Assembly (NCBI RefSeq): GCF_001191005.1
Contig: NZ_CP012201.1
Coordinates: forward strand, 6,200,001-6,264,000
DNA length: 64,000 bases
Source of the DNA: Massilia sp. NR 4-1
GTDB lineage: Bacteria; Pseudomonadota; Gammaproteobacteria; Burkholderiales; Burkholderiaceae_D
Direction of reading: 5' to 3'
Part shown: positions 7,947 through 15,957 of the stretch, in pieces
How the letters are laid out: every line of letters starts with the position of its first letter
Numbering within the stretch: the stretch's first letter is position 1
Made by a program: the position numbers and the translations under genes
Notes under the pieces: model-generated
The model's input: only the letters and a program-made list of their open reading frames with translations
Told to the model about the DNA's origin: nothing
The model's database searches: none

Positions 7947-10013
7947 ATGACCGTGCGCAGCACCATTCTGGCCGCATCCTTGCTGGCCGCCTTCCCATAC
8001 GCCCACGCCGAAGAGGCAGAGAAAACCGTTCCCGCCGTCCCGCTGGACGTGGTGGAAGTCACCGGCCATTACAACAACAGCGTCGGTACCTCGGACGCCG
8101 CCAGCCAGGGCCAGGTCAAGGCCGCCCTGATCGCCAACCGTCCGGCGCTGCGTCCGGGCGAACTGCTCGAATTCGTGCCGGGTGTGATCGTCACCCAGCA
8201 CAGCGGCGACGGCAAGGCTAACCAGTACTTCCTGCGCGGCTTCAATCTCGACCACGGCACCGACTTCGCCACCTTTGTCGACGGCATGCCGGTGAATATG
8301 CGCACCCATGCCCATGGCCAGGGCTATACCGACCTGAATTTCCTGATCCCCGAGCTGGTGGAGCGCATCGCCTACCGCAAAGGCCCTTACTACGCGGACG
8401 AAGGCGACTTCGCTTCGGCCGGCGCCGCGCACATGTCCCTGTTCAACCAGCTGAAACAGAGTGTGGCGACGCTGACCGTCGGCGAAAACCGCTATATGCG
8501 CGGCATGCTGGCCGGTTCCGGCGCGGCCGCCGGCGGCACCTTGCTGTATGGCTTGGAGCTGGCGCATAACGACGGTCCGTGGGTGCATCCTGAAGCCTTC
8601 CGCAAGAACAGCGGCGTACTGCGTTACAGCACCGTGAGCGGCGCCGACCAGTATGCCGTCACCGCCATGGCATACAAGGGCTCCTGGCACGCCAGCAACC
8701 AGATTCCGCTGCGCGCAGTGGAAAGCGGGGCGCTGAATCCCTTCGACGCCATCGATCCGACCGACGGCGGGCGCACCGCGCGCTACAGCCTGTCGGGGGA
8801 GTGGAAGCGCCGCAGCGGCGAGGCGCAGAGCCAGGCCAATGTGTACGCCGTGCGTTCCGACCTGACCCTGTTCAACAACCACACCTACTTCCTCGACGAT
8901 CCGGAAAACGGCGACCAGAACCGCCAGACGGAGCGCCGCCGCATGCTGGGCTTCGCCGCCTCGCACAGCTGGCCCGCCACGCTGGGTGATTTCAGCATGA
9001 GCCACAAGATCGGCGCGCAAGGGCGCTACGACCATATCTCGCCGCTGTCGCTGCTCGCCACCAGGAACCAGCAGGTACTGGGCACCGTCAGCGAATCGAA
9101 GGTGAAGGAAGCCAGCCTGGCGGCCTACTACGAGAACACCCTGCACTGGACGCCATGGCTGCGCAGCATCGCCGGCCTGCGCTACGACAGCTACCGCTTC
9201 GACGTCGCCAGCAATATCGCGGAAAACTCGGGCAAGGTGAACGCCCACATCACCTCGCCCAAGCTGTCCCTGGTGCTGGGACCATGGCGGAGCACCGAAT
9301 TCTTCCTGAACTATGGTTCCGGCTTCCATAGCAACGACGCGCGCGGCACCACGGCCCACCTGTCGCCGAAAGAGCGCGAACCGATCGAGCCGGTGACGCC
9401 GCTGGTGCGCACGCGCGGCGGCGAAATCGGCGTGCGCAGCGAAATGCTGCCAGGCCTGCAAAGCTCGCTGGCGCTGTGGAAGCTGCGTTCGGCCTCGGAG
9501 CTGGTGTTCTCGGGCGACGCGGGCGACACGGCGCCGAGCCGCGCCAGCAAGCGTTCCGGCATCGAGCTGAATAACCATTACGTGGCGCGCAGCTGGCTGC
9601 TGTTCGACCTGGACCTGGCGTACTCGCGCGGCCGCTACAGCGAAGCCGATCCGGCCGGCGAGCATATCCCCGGCGCGGTGGAGAAGGTGGCATCCTTCGG
9701 CGCCACGGTGAACGATATCGGCCCCTGGTCGGGCGCTTTCCAGATGCGCTATTTCGGTCCGCGTCCGCTGATCGAAGACAATAGCCAGCGTTCCAAAGGC
9801 ACGGCGATTGCCTATCTGCGCGCCGGCTACCGCTTCAACCGCAACTGGCAGCTGTCGCTGGACGTGTTCAATCTGTTCGACCGCAAGGCCAGCGATATCG
9901 ACTACTTCTACGCCTCGCGCCTGCCGGGCGAAGCGGCCGAAGGCGTGCCGGACGTGCATTACCACCCGGCCGAGCGCCGCAACTTCCGCCTGACCCTGCG
10001 CGCCAGCTTCTGA
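7947..10013 (+). CDS. TonB-dependent outer-membrane receptor under cobalamin riboswitch control
   Basis: 688 residues. A signal peptide (about 1-21, ending AHA) is followed by a plug domain (VVEVTG... RPALRPGELLEFVPGVIV... LRGFNLDHGTDFATFVDG). A beta-barrel ends in aromatic Phe (LRASF), as expected for BAM insertion. The upstream riboswitch suggests a substrate of corrinoid or cobalt type. The plug motifs (LRGFNLDHGTDF, MRTHAHGQGY) do not look like canonical BtuB, so I do not call it btuB. The plug region has an unusual His/Asp content (DHGTD, RTHAHG). The start was chosen at the ATG preceding the signal peptide; its SD (GATGGA) is weak. A TauE/SafE permease gene converges from downstream. 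Confidence 0.88.
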   Translation: MTVRSTILAASLLAAFPYAHAEEAEKTVPAVPLDVVEVTGHYNNSVGTSDAASQGQVKAALIANRPALRPGELLEFVPGVIVTQHSGDGKANQYFLRGFNLDHGTDFATFVDGMPVNMRTHAHGQGYTDLNFLIPELVERIAYRKGPYYADEGDFASAGAAHMSLFNQLKQSVATLTVGENRYMRGMLAGSGAAAGGTLLYGLELAHNDGPWVHPEAFRKNSGVLRYSTVSGADQYAVTAMAYKGSWHASNQIPLRAVESGALNPFDAIDPTDGGRTARYSLSGEWKRRSGEAQSQANVYAVRSDLTLFNNHTYFLDDPENGDQNRQTERRRMLGFAASHSWPATLGDFSMSHKIGAQGRYDHISPLSLLATRNQQVLGTVSESKVKEASLAAYYENTLHWTPWLRSIAGLRYDSYRFDVASNIAENSGKVNAHITSPKLSLVLGPWRSTEFFLNYGSGFHSNDARGTTAHLSPKEREPIEPVTPLVRTRGGEIGVRSEMLPGLQSSLALWKLRSASELVFSGDAGDTAPSRASKRSGIELNNHYVARSWLLFDLDLAYSRGRYSEADPAGEHIPGAVEKVASFGATVNDIGPWSGAFQMRYFGPRPLIEDNSQRSKGTAIAYLRAGYRFNRNWQLSLDVFNLFDRKASDIDYFYASRLPGEAAEGVPDVHYHPAERRNFRLTLRASF

Positions 10014-10029
10014 ACCCGGGCGCGGACCG

Positions 10030-10791
10030 TCAGCGCAAGAACATGTAGACGGTCAGCAGCGCGCCGACGATGACGACGAAAATGCGCATCAGGCGCGGCG
10101 GCAGGCGGTAGATCAGCCAGGAGCCGGCCAGGCCGCCGGCAATGCCGCCCGCGCACAGGGCCAGCGCGGCGGGCCAGCTGATCAGGCTGGAAAAGGCGAA
10201 GATGGCGGTGGCCGCCGCGTTCATCGCCATCGCCAGCATATTCTTGGTGGCGGTGGCGGCGCGGATCTGCTGCCCGGCGATGGTCAGCGCGGCCAGCATC
10301 AGGAAGCCGATGCCGCCGCCGAAGTAGCCGCCATAGATGGCGATGCAGCTTTGCACCAGCACCAGCAGGCCTTTCGGCATGCTACTGGCGGCGTGCATGG
10401 GCTGTTTGCGGAAAGCGCCCCAGGCGAACATCGAGGTGGCGAACAGCACCAGCCACGGCACCAGGCGCGCAAAGAAGGTCGGTGGCGTAATGCGCAGCAG
10501 GATGGCGCCCAGCACCCCGCCCACCACGCTGATCAGGAACATCTGGCGGAAAGTCAGCGGCCCCACATCGTCCACCAGCTTGCGTCCGGCGACGGCGGAC
10601 GTGGCCTGGCTGGGGAACATGGCGATGGTGGAGGTCATATTCGCCGCCAGCGGATTCAGGCCGGCCAGCAGCAGGGCGGGGAAGGTGATGAAGGAACCGC
10701 CGCCGGCCAGCGCATTCTGCACCCCGGCGAACAGGCCGGCGGCGGCGATCAGGACGATGGTATGCAATTCCAGCGGCGGGACAGGCGGCAT
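10030..10791 (-). CDS. TauE/SafE-family membrane transporter (UPF0721)
   Basis: 253 residues, very hydrophobic, with about eight predicted membrane segments. The N-terminal half has the family pattern GLFAGVQNALAGGGSFITFPALL, and the second half repeats it around YGGYFGGGIGFLMLAAL. The family exports or imports small anions such as sulfite and sulfoacetate, and some members are linked to metals; the substrate here is unknown. It converges on the riboswitch-controlled receptor gene with a 16-bp gap, so it is not in that operon. Upstream (10792-11001) is a roughly 200-bp divergent region shared with the PEP-CTERM gene. Confidence 0.85.
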   Translation of the reverse strand: MPPVPPLELHTIVLIAAAGLFAGVQNALAGGGSFITFPALLLAGLNPLAANMTSTIAMFPSQATSAVAGRKLVDDVGPLTFRQMFLISVVGGVLGAILLRITPPTFFARLVPWLVLFATSMFAWGAFRKQPMHAASSMPKGLLVLVQSCIAIYGGYFGGGIGFLMLAALTIAGQQIRAATATKNMLAMAMNAAATAIFAFSSLISWPAALALCAGGIAGGLAGSWLIYRLPPRLMRIFVVIVGALLTVYMFLR

Positions 10792-11001
10792 GAGAGCTTT
10801 CGGTAGCGAAATTTCACGTCCGATTATAACCGTGGCGTCTGCCGCGTCCCGTAGGTTTTGTCAATACGCAACAATGCAAAAACAACCTTGTTGAAATTAT
10901 TTCATTGAAATTATTGCATCATTTCCGTAGCTGAGATACATTGAAGGCGTAGTGGCTTTTATCTTAAACAACGCACTATCTAGAGAGGAGTTGCCTTGCT
11001 T

Positions 11002-11658
11002 ATGATGTCCCATACCTTTAAATCGATCGCCGTGGGTGCAATGCTGCTGGCTGCTGGCGCCGCCAATGCAGATATCAAAGTCTTCACCGACAAATACGAT
11101 TATCGCGGCGCAGTGACCGTGTCCGGTCTGGACAGCTTCAACGATCTGTCGGTCGATCCCATCGATGGTCCGCTGTCGCGCAGCGCCGGCAGCTTTAACT
11201 ACACCGCCACCGTGGGCCCTGGCTCGACCTCGTTCTGGGGCGGCAGCGGCAGCAGCGTGGACGGCTGGCTGACCACCGACAACCGCACCGATACCATTGT
11301 CTTCAAAGACTTTGGCGGCAAGGTGAATGGCGCCGGCCTGTTTGCCTTCGGCAGCAATTCGGCAGGTGCGTACGCCGCCGCCAACAGCATCACGCTGACC
11401 GCCAAAGACGAATTCGGCAAGCTGGCGACCTACACCATCGACAAGCCAACCCAATCGTCCTTCATCGGTTTCGTCTCCACCGGCAAGCTGCTGGAACTGA
11501 CGGTTAAATTGACCGCGCAAGCGGGCGTATGGCCGACCGTGAACGACCTCTACCTGTCCTCCGTGGTGGCCGTGCCGGAACCAGGCACCTATGCCATGCT
11601 GCTGGCAGGCCTGGGCATTGCCGGCGTGGCTGCACGCCGCCGTCGCAACGCCCAGTAA
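11002..11658 (+). CDS. PEP-CTERM sorting-signal protein, exported
   Basis: 218 residues. An N-terminal signal peptide (TFKSIAVGAMLLAAGAANA) precedes a roughly 160-residue beta-rich domain with few Cys. The C-terminus is a textbook PEP-CTERM tail: VPEPGTYAMLLAGLG, a hydrophobic stretch, then RRRR. Such proteins are processed by an exosortase and usually reach the envelope or exopolysaccharide matrix; no exosortase gene is in the window. The ATG at 11002 follows GAGAGGAG at 10982-10989; a TTG at 10996 and an ATG at 11005 are alternatives. Upstream, 10890-10920 holds two near-identical TTGAAATTATT repeats. Confidence 0.85.
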   Translation: MMSHTFKSIAVGAMLLAAGAANADIKVFTDKYDYRGAVTVSGLDSFNDLSVDPIDGPLSRSAGSFNYTATVGPGSTSFWGGSGSSVDGWLTTDNRTDTIVFKDFGGKVNGAGLFAFGSNSAGAYAAANSITLTAKDEFGKLATYTIDKPTQSSFIGFVSTGKLLELTVKLTAQAGVWPTVNDLYLSSVVAVPEPGTYAMLLAGLGIAGVAARRRRNAQ

Positions 11659-11665
11659 TCTCCCC

Positions 11666-12355
11666 TCATGCTGCGGCAGCTTCCCTTTGTGGAGCCAGCC
11701 GCAGCACCAGGCCATCCACGTCCGCCTCGGCGCGGGCGATGGATTGCGCCAGGCGCTCATCGCCGAATTCGTCGTACTCGATGGCGGCGCCAAAACTCTC
11801 CCGTATCCCCATATAGCCGAAAGCCGTGCGCAGCGATGGTTCCACGTGGTTGATGGCAGCGATGCGTTCTCCCTCGCTGTAACCATGGTCGCCGCGCGAG
11901 GACAGGATCACCAGCTTCTTGCCTGCATCCGCCAGCAGCGGCCAGTACGGATCGCCGGGACGGCCGCGGTCGAAGCCGAAGGTGCGGCCGACACGCACGA
12001 TATTGTCGATATAGGCTTTGAACTGGGCCGGTGGACCAAAGTTATACATCGGCACGCCGGCCACGATCACATCGGCCTGCAGCAGCTCGTCGATCAGCGC
12101 ATCGCTTTCGGCCAGCACCTCATGCATCCACGGTTCGCGTTTGGCGGGCGGCGTGAAGGCGGCATGTATCCAGCTGCCCGTGACCGGCGCGGGTGGCTGC
12201 ATGCCGACATCGCGATAGATGATTTTCGTTTCCGGATCTTGCTCCAGCCAGCGCTCCACGAAGCGCTGGCTCAGGCGCCGCGTATGGGAGCCGTAGGGAT
12301 CGCTGCCGGAACGGCCGCTGCGCGCGCTGGAATCAATATGCAGAAGGGTTGTCAT
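11666..12355 (-). CDS. azoR: FMN-dependent NADH-azoreductase / quinone reductase
   Basis: 229 residues, flavodoxin-like fold. The N-terminus LLHIDSSARSGRS is the FMN phosphate-binding segment. PMYNFGPPAQFKAYIDNI is the strongly conserved AzoR motif around the flavin, and SSRGDHGY matches the second flavin loop. AzoR enzymes reduce azo dyes and, more physiologically, quinones using NAD(P)H. The protein is about 25 residues longer than E. coli AzoR. It is transcribed divergently from a LysR-type regulator (118-bp gap), which is a reasonable candidate for its control. Confidence 0.87.
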   Translation of the reverse strand: MTTLLHIDSSARSGRSGSDPYGSHTRRLSQRFVERWLEQDPETKIIYRDVGMQPPAPVTGSWIHAAFTPPAKREPWMHEVLAESDALIDELLQADVIVAGVPMYNFGPPAQFKAYIDNIVRVGRTFGFDRGRPGDPYWPLLADAGKKLVILSSRGDHGYSEGERIAAINHVEPSLRTAFGYMGIRESFGAAIEYDEFGDERLAQSIARAEADVDGLVLRLAPQREAAAA

Positions 12356-12473
12356 GGCGTTTCATCCTTTTCAGTGAAGTCTCGATGGACTCTACTGTGA
12401 GGCTTGGGGCGGTCTCGGACAAACGATCATTTTTCTGCTTACGGATGAGTTTTATTCAGGTATATTCAACACC

Positions 12474-13376
12474 ATGAAACGACGCCTTCCCTCCCTCTCC
12501 GCGCTGCGTACCTTCGAAGCGGCGGCGCGCCTGCAAAGCTTCAAGATGGCGTCCGAGGAGCTGGCCGTCACCGCGACCGCCGTCAGCCACCAGGTGCGCG
12601 CGCTGGAGGAGGAACTGGGCTGCCCGCTATTCCTGCGCAAGACGCGCGCCGTGGAATTGACGGCCGCAGGCCAGCTGCTGCTGCAGGCCGTGCGCGAGGG
12701 GCTGGACGTGATGGCGGCCGGCGTCGAACGCCTCAAGCAGCGCTCGCGCAGCACGGTTACGCTGTCCGTCATGCCGGCCTTCGCCGCCAAGTGGCTGGTG
12801 CCAAGGCTGGCTGGTTTTCAGCAGGCGCATCCCCAGATCGACCTGCATGTGCAGGCCACCGGCCAGCCGGTCGATCTGCTGGGCGGCGCCGCCGATCTGG
12901 CCGTGCGCGGCGGCAGCGGCCATTATCCGGGACTGGATTCCGCCTGGCTGATGCAGGCCGGCTTTGCGCCGGTGGCGAGCACCCGGCTCAAGCTGCGCCG
13001 CCCCGCCGATCTGTTGCGCCACAATCTGATCCACTTCGACTGGCAGCGCGGCTTTCGCGGCGCGCTGACCTGGGCGCGCTGGGCGCAGGCGGCGGACATG
13101 CCGCAGCTCGACACCGGCAGCGGCGTGCGCTACACCGATGAAAGCCATGCCATCCAGGCCGCCGTGGCAGGGCAGGGCGTGGCCCTGATTTCCCTGGCCC
13201 TGGTGCGCGATGAAATGGAAATGGGCCTGCTGCAAGCGCCTTTCGGCCCGGTGCTGGACGATTTCGCCTACTACCTGGTGCATCCCGCCGGGCGTGAACC
13301 GGCACCCGCCGTGGCGGCGGTCGCAGCGTGGCTACAGGCGCAGGCGCAAGCCGCTACAATCGGCACGACGCGATAA
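12474..13376 (+). CDS. LysR-type transcriptional regulator (GcvA-like)
   Basis: 300 residues. The N-terminal winged helix-turn-helix (LPSLSALRTFEAAARLQSF ... TATAVSHQVRALEEELG) has the wording typical of the GcvA/AmpR branch. A periplasmic-binding-like effector domain spans about residues 90-295. It is divergent from azoR and sits 9 bp before the GST gene, so it may control either or both. No good SD is visible before the ATG, and the leader may be short. The effector is unknown. Confidence 0.9.
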   Translation: MKRRLPSLSALRTFEAAARLQSFKMASEELAVTATAVSHQVRALEEELGCPLFLRKTRAVELTAAGQLLLQAVREGLDVMAAGVERLKQRSRSTVTLSVMPAFAAKWLVPRLAGFQQAHPQIDLHVQATGQPVDLLGGAADLAVRGGSGHYPGLDSAWLMQAGFAPVASTRLKLRRPADLLRHNLIHFDWQRGFRGALTWARWAQAADMPQLDTGSGVRYTDESHAIQAAVAGQGVALISLALVRDEMEMGLLQAPFGPVLDDFAYYLVHPAGREPAPAVAAVAAWLQAQAQAATIGTTR

Positions 13377-13385
13377 GGAGGGCAT

Positions 13386-14105
13386 ATGCAGCCATACATC
13401 CTGTACTACTGGCCAAGTATCCAAGGGCGGGGTGAATTCGTGCGGCTGGCGCTGGAGGAGGCGGGCGTGCCTTACCGCGATGTGGCGCGCGAGCCCAAAG
13501 GCATGCCGCAGATGCTGGCCGCCATCGATCCGGCCAAGGCCAGGCATCCCGCATATGCGCCGCCGGTGCTCAAGGCGGGTGAGCTGCTGATCGGCCAGAC
13601 CGCGAATATCCTGCTGTACCTGGGCGCGCATCACGGCCTGGCGCCACGCAGCGAAGCGGGCCGCCTGTGGTGCAACCAGCTGCAGCTGACGATCGCCGAT
13701 ATCGTCAACGAAGCGCACGACACCCATCATCCGATCTCCACCAATCTGTATTACGAAGACCAGAAAAAGGAAGCGAAGCAGCGCGCCCGCGACTTCACCG
13801 CCGAGCGCATTCCCAAATACCTCGGCTATTTCGAGCAGGTCCTGCAGGCCAATCCGGGCCGCGGCGGCTTCATGGTGGGGTCGCGCCTGTCCTATGTGGA
13901 CCTGTCGCTATTCCAGCTGATGGAAGGCTTGAACTACGCCTTTCCCAAGGCGATGACGCGCCAGCAAGACGCCTGGCCCGGCCTGCTGGCCTTGCGCGAC
14001 AAGGTGGCGCGCCGTCCGCGCATCGCCGCCTACCTCGCATCCGAAAGGCGCTTGCCCTTCAGCGAGGAAGGCATTTTCCGGCATTATCCGGAACTGGAAA
14101 AATAA
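13386..14105 (+). CDS. Glutathione S-transferase family protein
   Basis: 239 residues. The thioredoxin-fold N-domain has a Tyr-rich start (YILYYWPSIQGRGEFVRLALEEAG) and a cis-Pro/glutathione-binding region (APPVLKAGELLIGQTANILLYL). The helical C-domain runs from about residue 90 to 239 with LSYVDLSLFQLMEGL, the conserved hydrophobic staple/N-capping region. An AAGGAG lies 6-10 bases before the ATG. The gene follows the LysR gene by 9 bp, probably co-transcribed. Its stop abuts the convergent copZ stop with zero intervening bases. Substrate unknown; stress or xenobiotic conjugation is likely given the azoreductase neighbour. Confidence 0.85.
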   Translation: MQPYILYYWPSIQGRGEFVRLALEEAGVPYRDVAREPKGMPQMLAAIDPAKARHPAYAPPVLKAGELLIGQTANILLYLGAHHGLAPRSEAGRLWCNQLQLTIADIVNEAHDTHHPISTNLYYEDQKKEAKQRARDFTAERIPKYLGYFEQVLQANPGRGGFMVGSRLSYVDLSLFQLMEGLNYAFPKAMTRQQDAWPGLLALRDKVARRPRIAAYLASERRLPFSEEGIFRHYPELEK

Positions 14106-14306
14106 TCAGGCGGCAGCGGTAACGGGATAGCCGGCTTGCGCGATGGCCGCCTTCACCTCGTCCAGCGAGGCGCTGCTGTCCACCATTACTTTTTTGTTGG
14201 CCAGGTCGATCTCCACGCCGGCCGTCATGTCCAGCGCGCGTACCGCATCGCTGACTTTGGCGATGCAGTGGCCGCAGCTCATGTTTTCTACTTGCAGTTC
14301 ATACAT
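14106..14306 (-). CDS. copZ: Copper chaperone CopZ (single HMA domain)
   Basis: 66 residues consisting of one heavy-metal-associated domain: YELQVENMSCGHC (Cys11, Cys14 in an MxCxxC motif) and the closing AIAQAGYPV strand. It delivers Cu(I) to CopA. The start at 14306 is preceded by AAAGGAG with ideal spacing; a longer in-frame start would place coding sequence inside the CueR promoter. It is expressed from its own CueR-type promoter (14338-14368) rather than with copA. Confidence 0.93.
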   Translation of the reverse strand: MYELQVENMSCGHCIAKVSDAVRALDMTAGVEIDLANKKVMVDSSASLDEVKAAIAQAGYPVTAAA

Positions 14307-14337
14307 TTGAAGCTCCTTTCGCAGGGTTGATGGCGCC

Positions 14338-14368
14338 ACTGTAAGCCTTCCCACGGAGGGAAGGTCAA
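14338..14368 (-). promoter_or_regulatory. CueR-type promoter of copZ
   Basis: On the minus strand: -35 TTGACC (14368-14363), a 19-bp spacer, and -10 TACAGT (14343-14338). The spacer and -35 together contain a perfect 7-bp inverted repeat, CCTTCCC-N5-GGGAAGG (14346-14364), the CueR consensus. The -35 starts two bases after the stop codon of the dehalogenase gene transcribed on the same strand. Confidence 0.9.
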
Positions 14369-14369
14369 G

Positions 14370-15248
14370 CTAGGCCAGCGAATTTATCCAATCGGCGATT
14401 TCCTGGCCGATGCGCTGGGCGTGGTCTTCCTGCACATAATGGCGTCCTTCGCCAAGGTCCACCAGCCGGCAGTTCTGCAGGGCGGCGGCATAAGCTCGCG
14501 CCACGGCGGGCGGCGTCAGCACGCCCGGCGTGCTTTGGAACAGCAGCTTGGGATAGGTGGAGGCGCGCAGGGCACGGTCGTTGGCTGCGATCAGCTCAAA
14601 GACATCGGCCGGTTCGCCGGCGATCGGCAACTGGCGCGGCAGCGCCAGGATGGGGCGGCGCGACGCGGGCGTGGGGAAAGGGGCGCGGTAGCCGGCCATT
14701 TCTTCCTCGCCCAACTGGCGGATCACGGAATTCGGCAGCACTTTTTCGATGAAGACGTTCTGTTCCAGGATCAGCGCCTCGCCTTCGCCCGGCGTGCGGA
14801 ATTGGCGGAACAGCTCCCGCACCTGGGGCTGCGGATGGAAGTCCTCCCAGGAAGACATGGGGCGCATGAATTCCATGAAGGCCAGTCCCAGCACGCGCTG
14901 CGGATGGCGGGCGGCGAAGTGGAAGGCCAGCGCGCTGCCCCAGTCCTGCGCCACCAGGTAGAAGCGCTCCAGTTCCATGCGCTCGATAAAGGCATCCAGA
15001 TAGCGCGCCTGGTCCTGGAAGCTGTAGGCGATATCCGGCTTGCCCGAGGCGCCAAAGCCGATCAGGTCGGGGGCCACGCACCAGCGGCCCGGCGCCACCC
15101 CGGGCATGATGTCGCGCCAGATATGGGAGGAGGTGGGATTCCCGTGCAAGAACAGCACCGGCGTATCGTCCGGCCGGCCTAGCGCGCGGTAAGCCATGCT
15201 CGAATCGAGTACCGGCAGCGATGCCCTGATCCATTCGCGTATTTCCAT
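14370..15248 (-). CDS. Haloalkane dehalogenase (HLD-II, DhaA/LinB-like)
   Basis: 292 residues, alpha/beta-hydrolase. All family catalytic positions are visible. The nucleophile is Asp102 in QDWGS, with Trp103 as one halide-stabilising residue and Asn37 in HGNPTSS as the other. Glu126 (FMEFMRP) is the acid and His270 (GRHYVQED) the base. The text of the sequence closely tracks Rhodococcus DhaA (PDLIGFGASGKPD, FIEKVLPN, LPIAGEPAD). The reaction is hydrolytic cleavage of C-halogen bonds to alcohol and halide; it acts in the cytoplasm, and no signal peptide is present. It lies 1 bp after a TetR-family gene on the same strand, so the pair forms a self-contained regulated unit. An epoxide hydrolase is less likely because the Asn/Trp halide pair is present. 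Confidence 0.92.
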   Translation of the reverse strand: MEIREWIRASLPVLDSSMAYRALGRPDDTPVLFLHGNPTSSHIWRDIMPGVAPGRWCVAPDLIGFGASGKPDIAYSFQDQARYLDAFIERMELERFYLVAQDWGSALAFHFAARHPQRVLGLAFMEFMRPMSSWEDFHPQPQVRELFRQFRTPGEGEALILEQNVFIEKVLPNSVIRQLGEEEMAGYRAPFPTPASRRPILALPRQLPIAGEPADVFELIAANDRALRASTYPKLLFQSTPGVLTPPAVARAYAAALQNCRLVDLGEGRHYVQEDHAQRIGQEIADWINSLA

Positions 15249-15249
15249 T

Positions 15250-15840
15250 TCATGCCTCCTTGGGTTTAAGAAAACTCGAAAATGCTACGGTCTTGAACTG
15301 TTCCAGCGGGCGCGGGTCGTGTTCGACCTTCATGCGCAGCATGGCGCCCTGCCAGGCGGCGAGCACGAAGTCGGCCAGATCGTCCGCCGCCAGCGTGCTA
15401 TCGAGCTGGCCGGCCTGCTGCGCCTCGGCGATGCAGGCGGCGAATGGCGCGCGCCATTCGCCGAAGATGCGCGCCAGCTGCAGGCGCAGCGCCTCGCTCT
15501 GCGGCGGCGCCTCCAGGCTGAAATTGCCGATCAGACAGCCGCGCGCCCAGCCGGCCGCCGCCAGCTTGCCGCTGATCAGGTCGAGGTAGGCGCGGATGCG
15601 CTCCAGCGGTGGCAGGCTCTCGTTGCCCAGGGTCTGCGCCATCAAGCCTTTGACGTAATCGAAATAGCGTTCGATCACCTCGGCCGCAAACGCTTCCTTG
15701 GAGCGGAAGTGGTTGGTGAAAGAACCCTGTGGCGCATCGGCCGCTGCAACGATATCGCGCACCCCGGCGCCATAACCCTTGCTGAACATGACTTCCAGCC
15801 CGGCCTGCAGGATGTCTTCGCGTAGCGACGCTTTAGCCAT
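15250..15840 (-). CDS. TetR-family repressor, upstream partner of the dehalogenase
   Basis: 196 residues. The N-terminal HTH has the typical wording LREDILQAGLEVMFSKGYGAGVRDIVAAAD and GSFTNHFRSKEAFAAEVI. The C-terminal ligand domain contains WARGCLIGNFSLE, common in the AcrR/TetR_C subfamily that senses electrophiles or small organics. The stop is separated from the dehalogenase start by one base. A perfect inverted repeat at 15883-15900 lies 43 bp upstream of the start and is the likely operator, giving autoregulation and possibly control of the divergent DUF4349 gene. Confidence 0.9.
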   Translation of the reverse strand: MAKASLREDILQAGLEVMFSKGYGAGVRDIVAAADAPQGSFTNHFRSKEAFAAEVIERYFDYVKGLMAQTLGNESLPPLERIRAYLDLISGKLAAAGWARGCLIGNFSLEAPPQSEALRLQLARIFGEWRAPFAACIAEAQQAGQLDSTLAADDLADFVLAAWQGAMLRMKVEHDPRPLEQFKTVAFSSFLKPKEA

Positions 15841-15882
15841 GGTTTCGCCTCAATTGCGTCAATGTTTTGTTTGTACGATAAC

Positions 15883-15900
15883 AATACGTACGGACGTATT
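15883..15900. promoter_or_regulatory. Palindromic operator candidate for the TetR repressor
   Basis: AATACGT-ACGG-ACGTATT, a perfect 7-bp inverted repeat with a 4-bp centre, in the intergenic region between the TetR gene (start 15840) and the divergent lipoprotein gene (start 15958). Confidence 0.65.
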
Positions 15901-15957
15901 AAAGGTCAAGCGAAATTTTTGCTGCTATGATTTTGTTTTTCATTCAAGGATTCCTCT

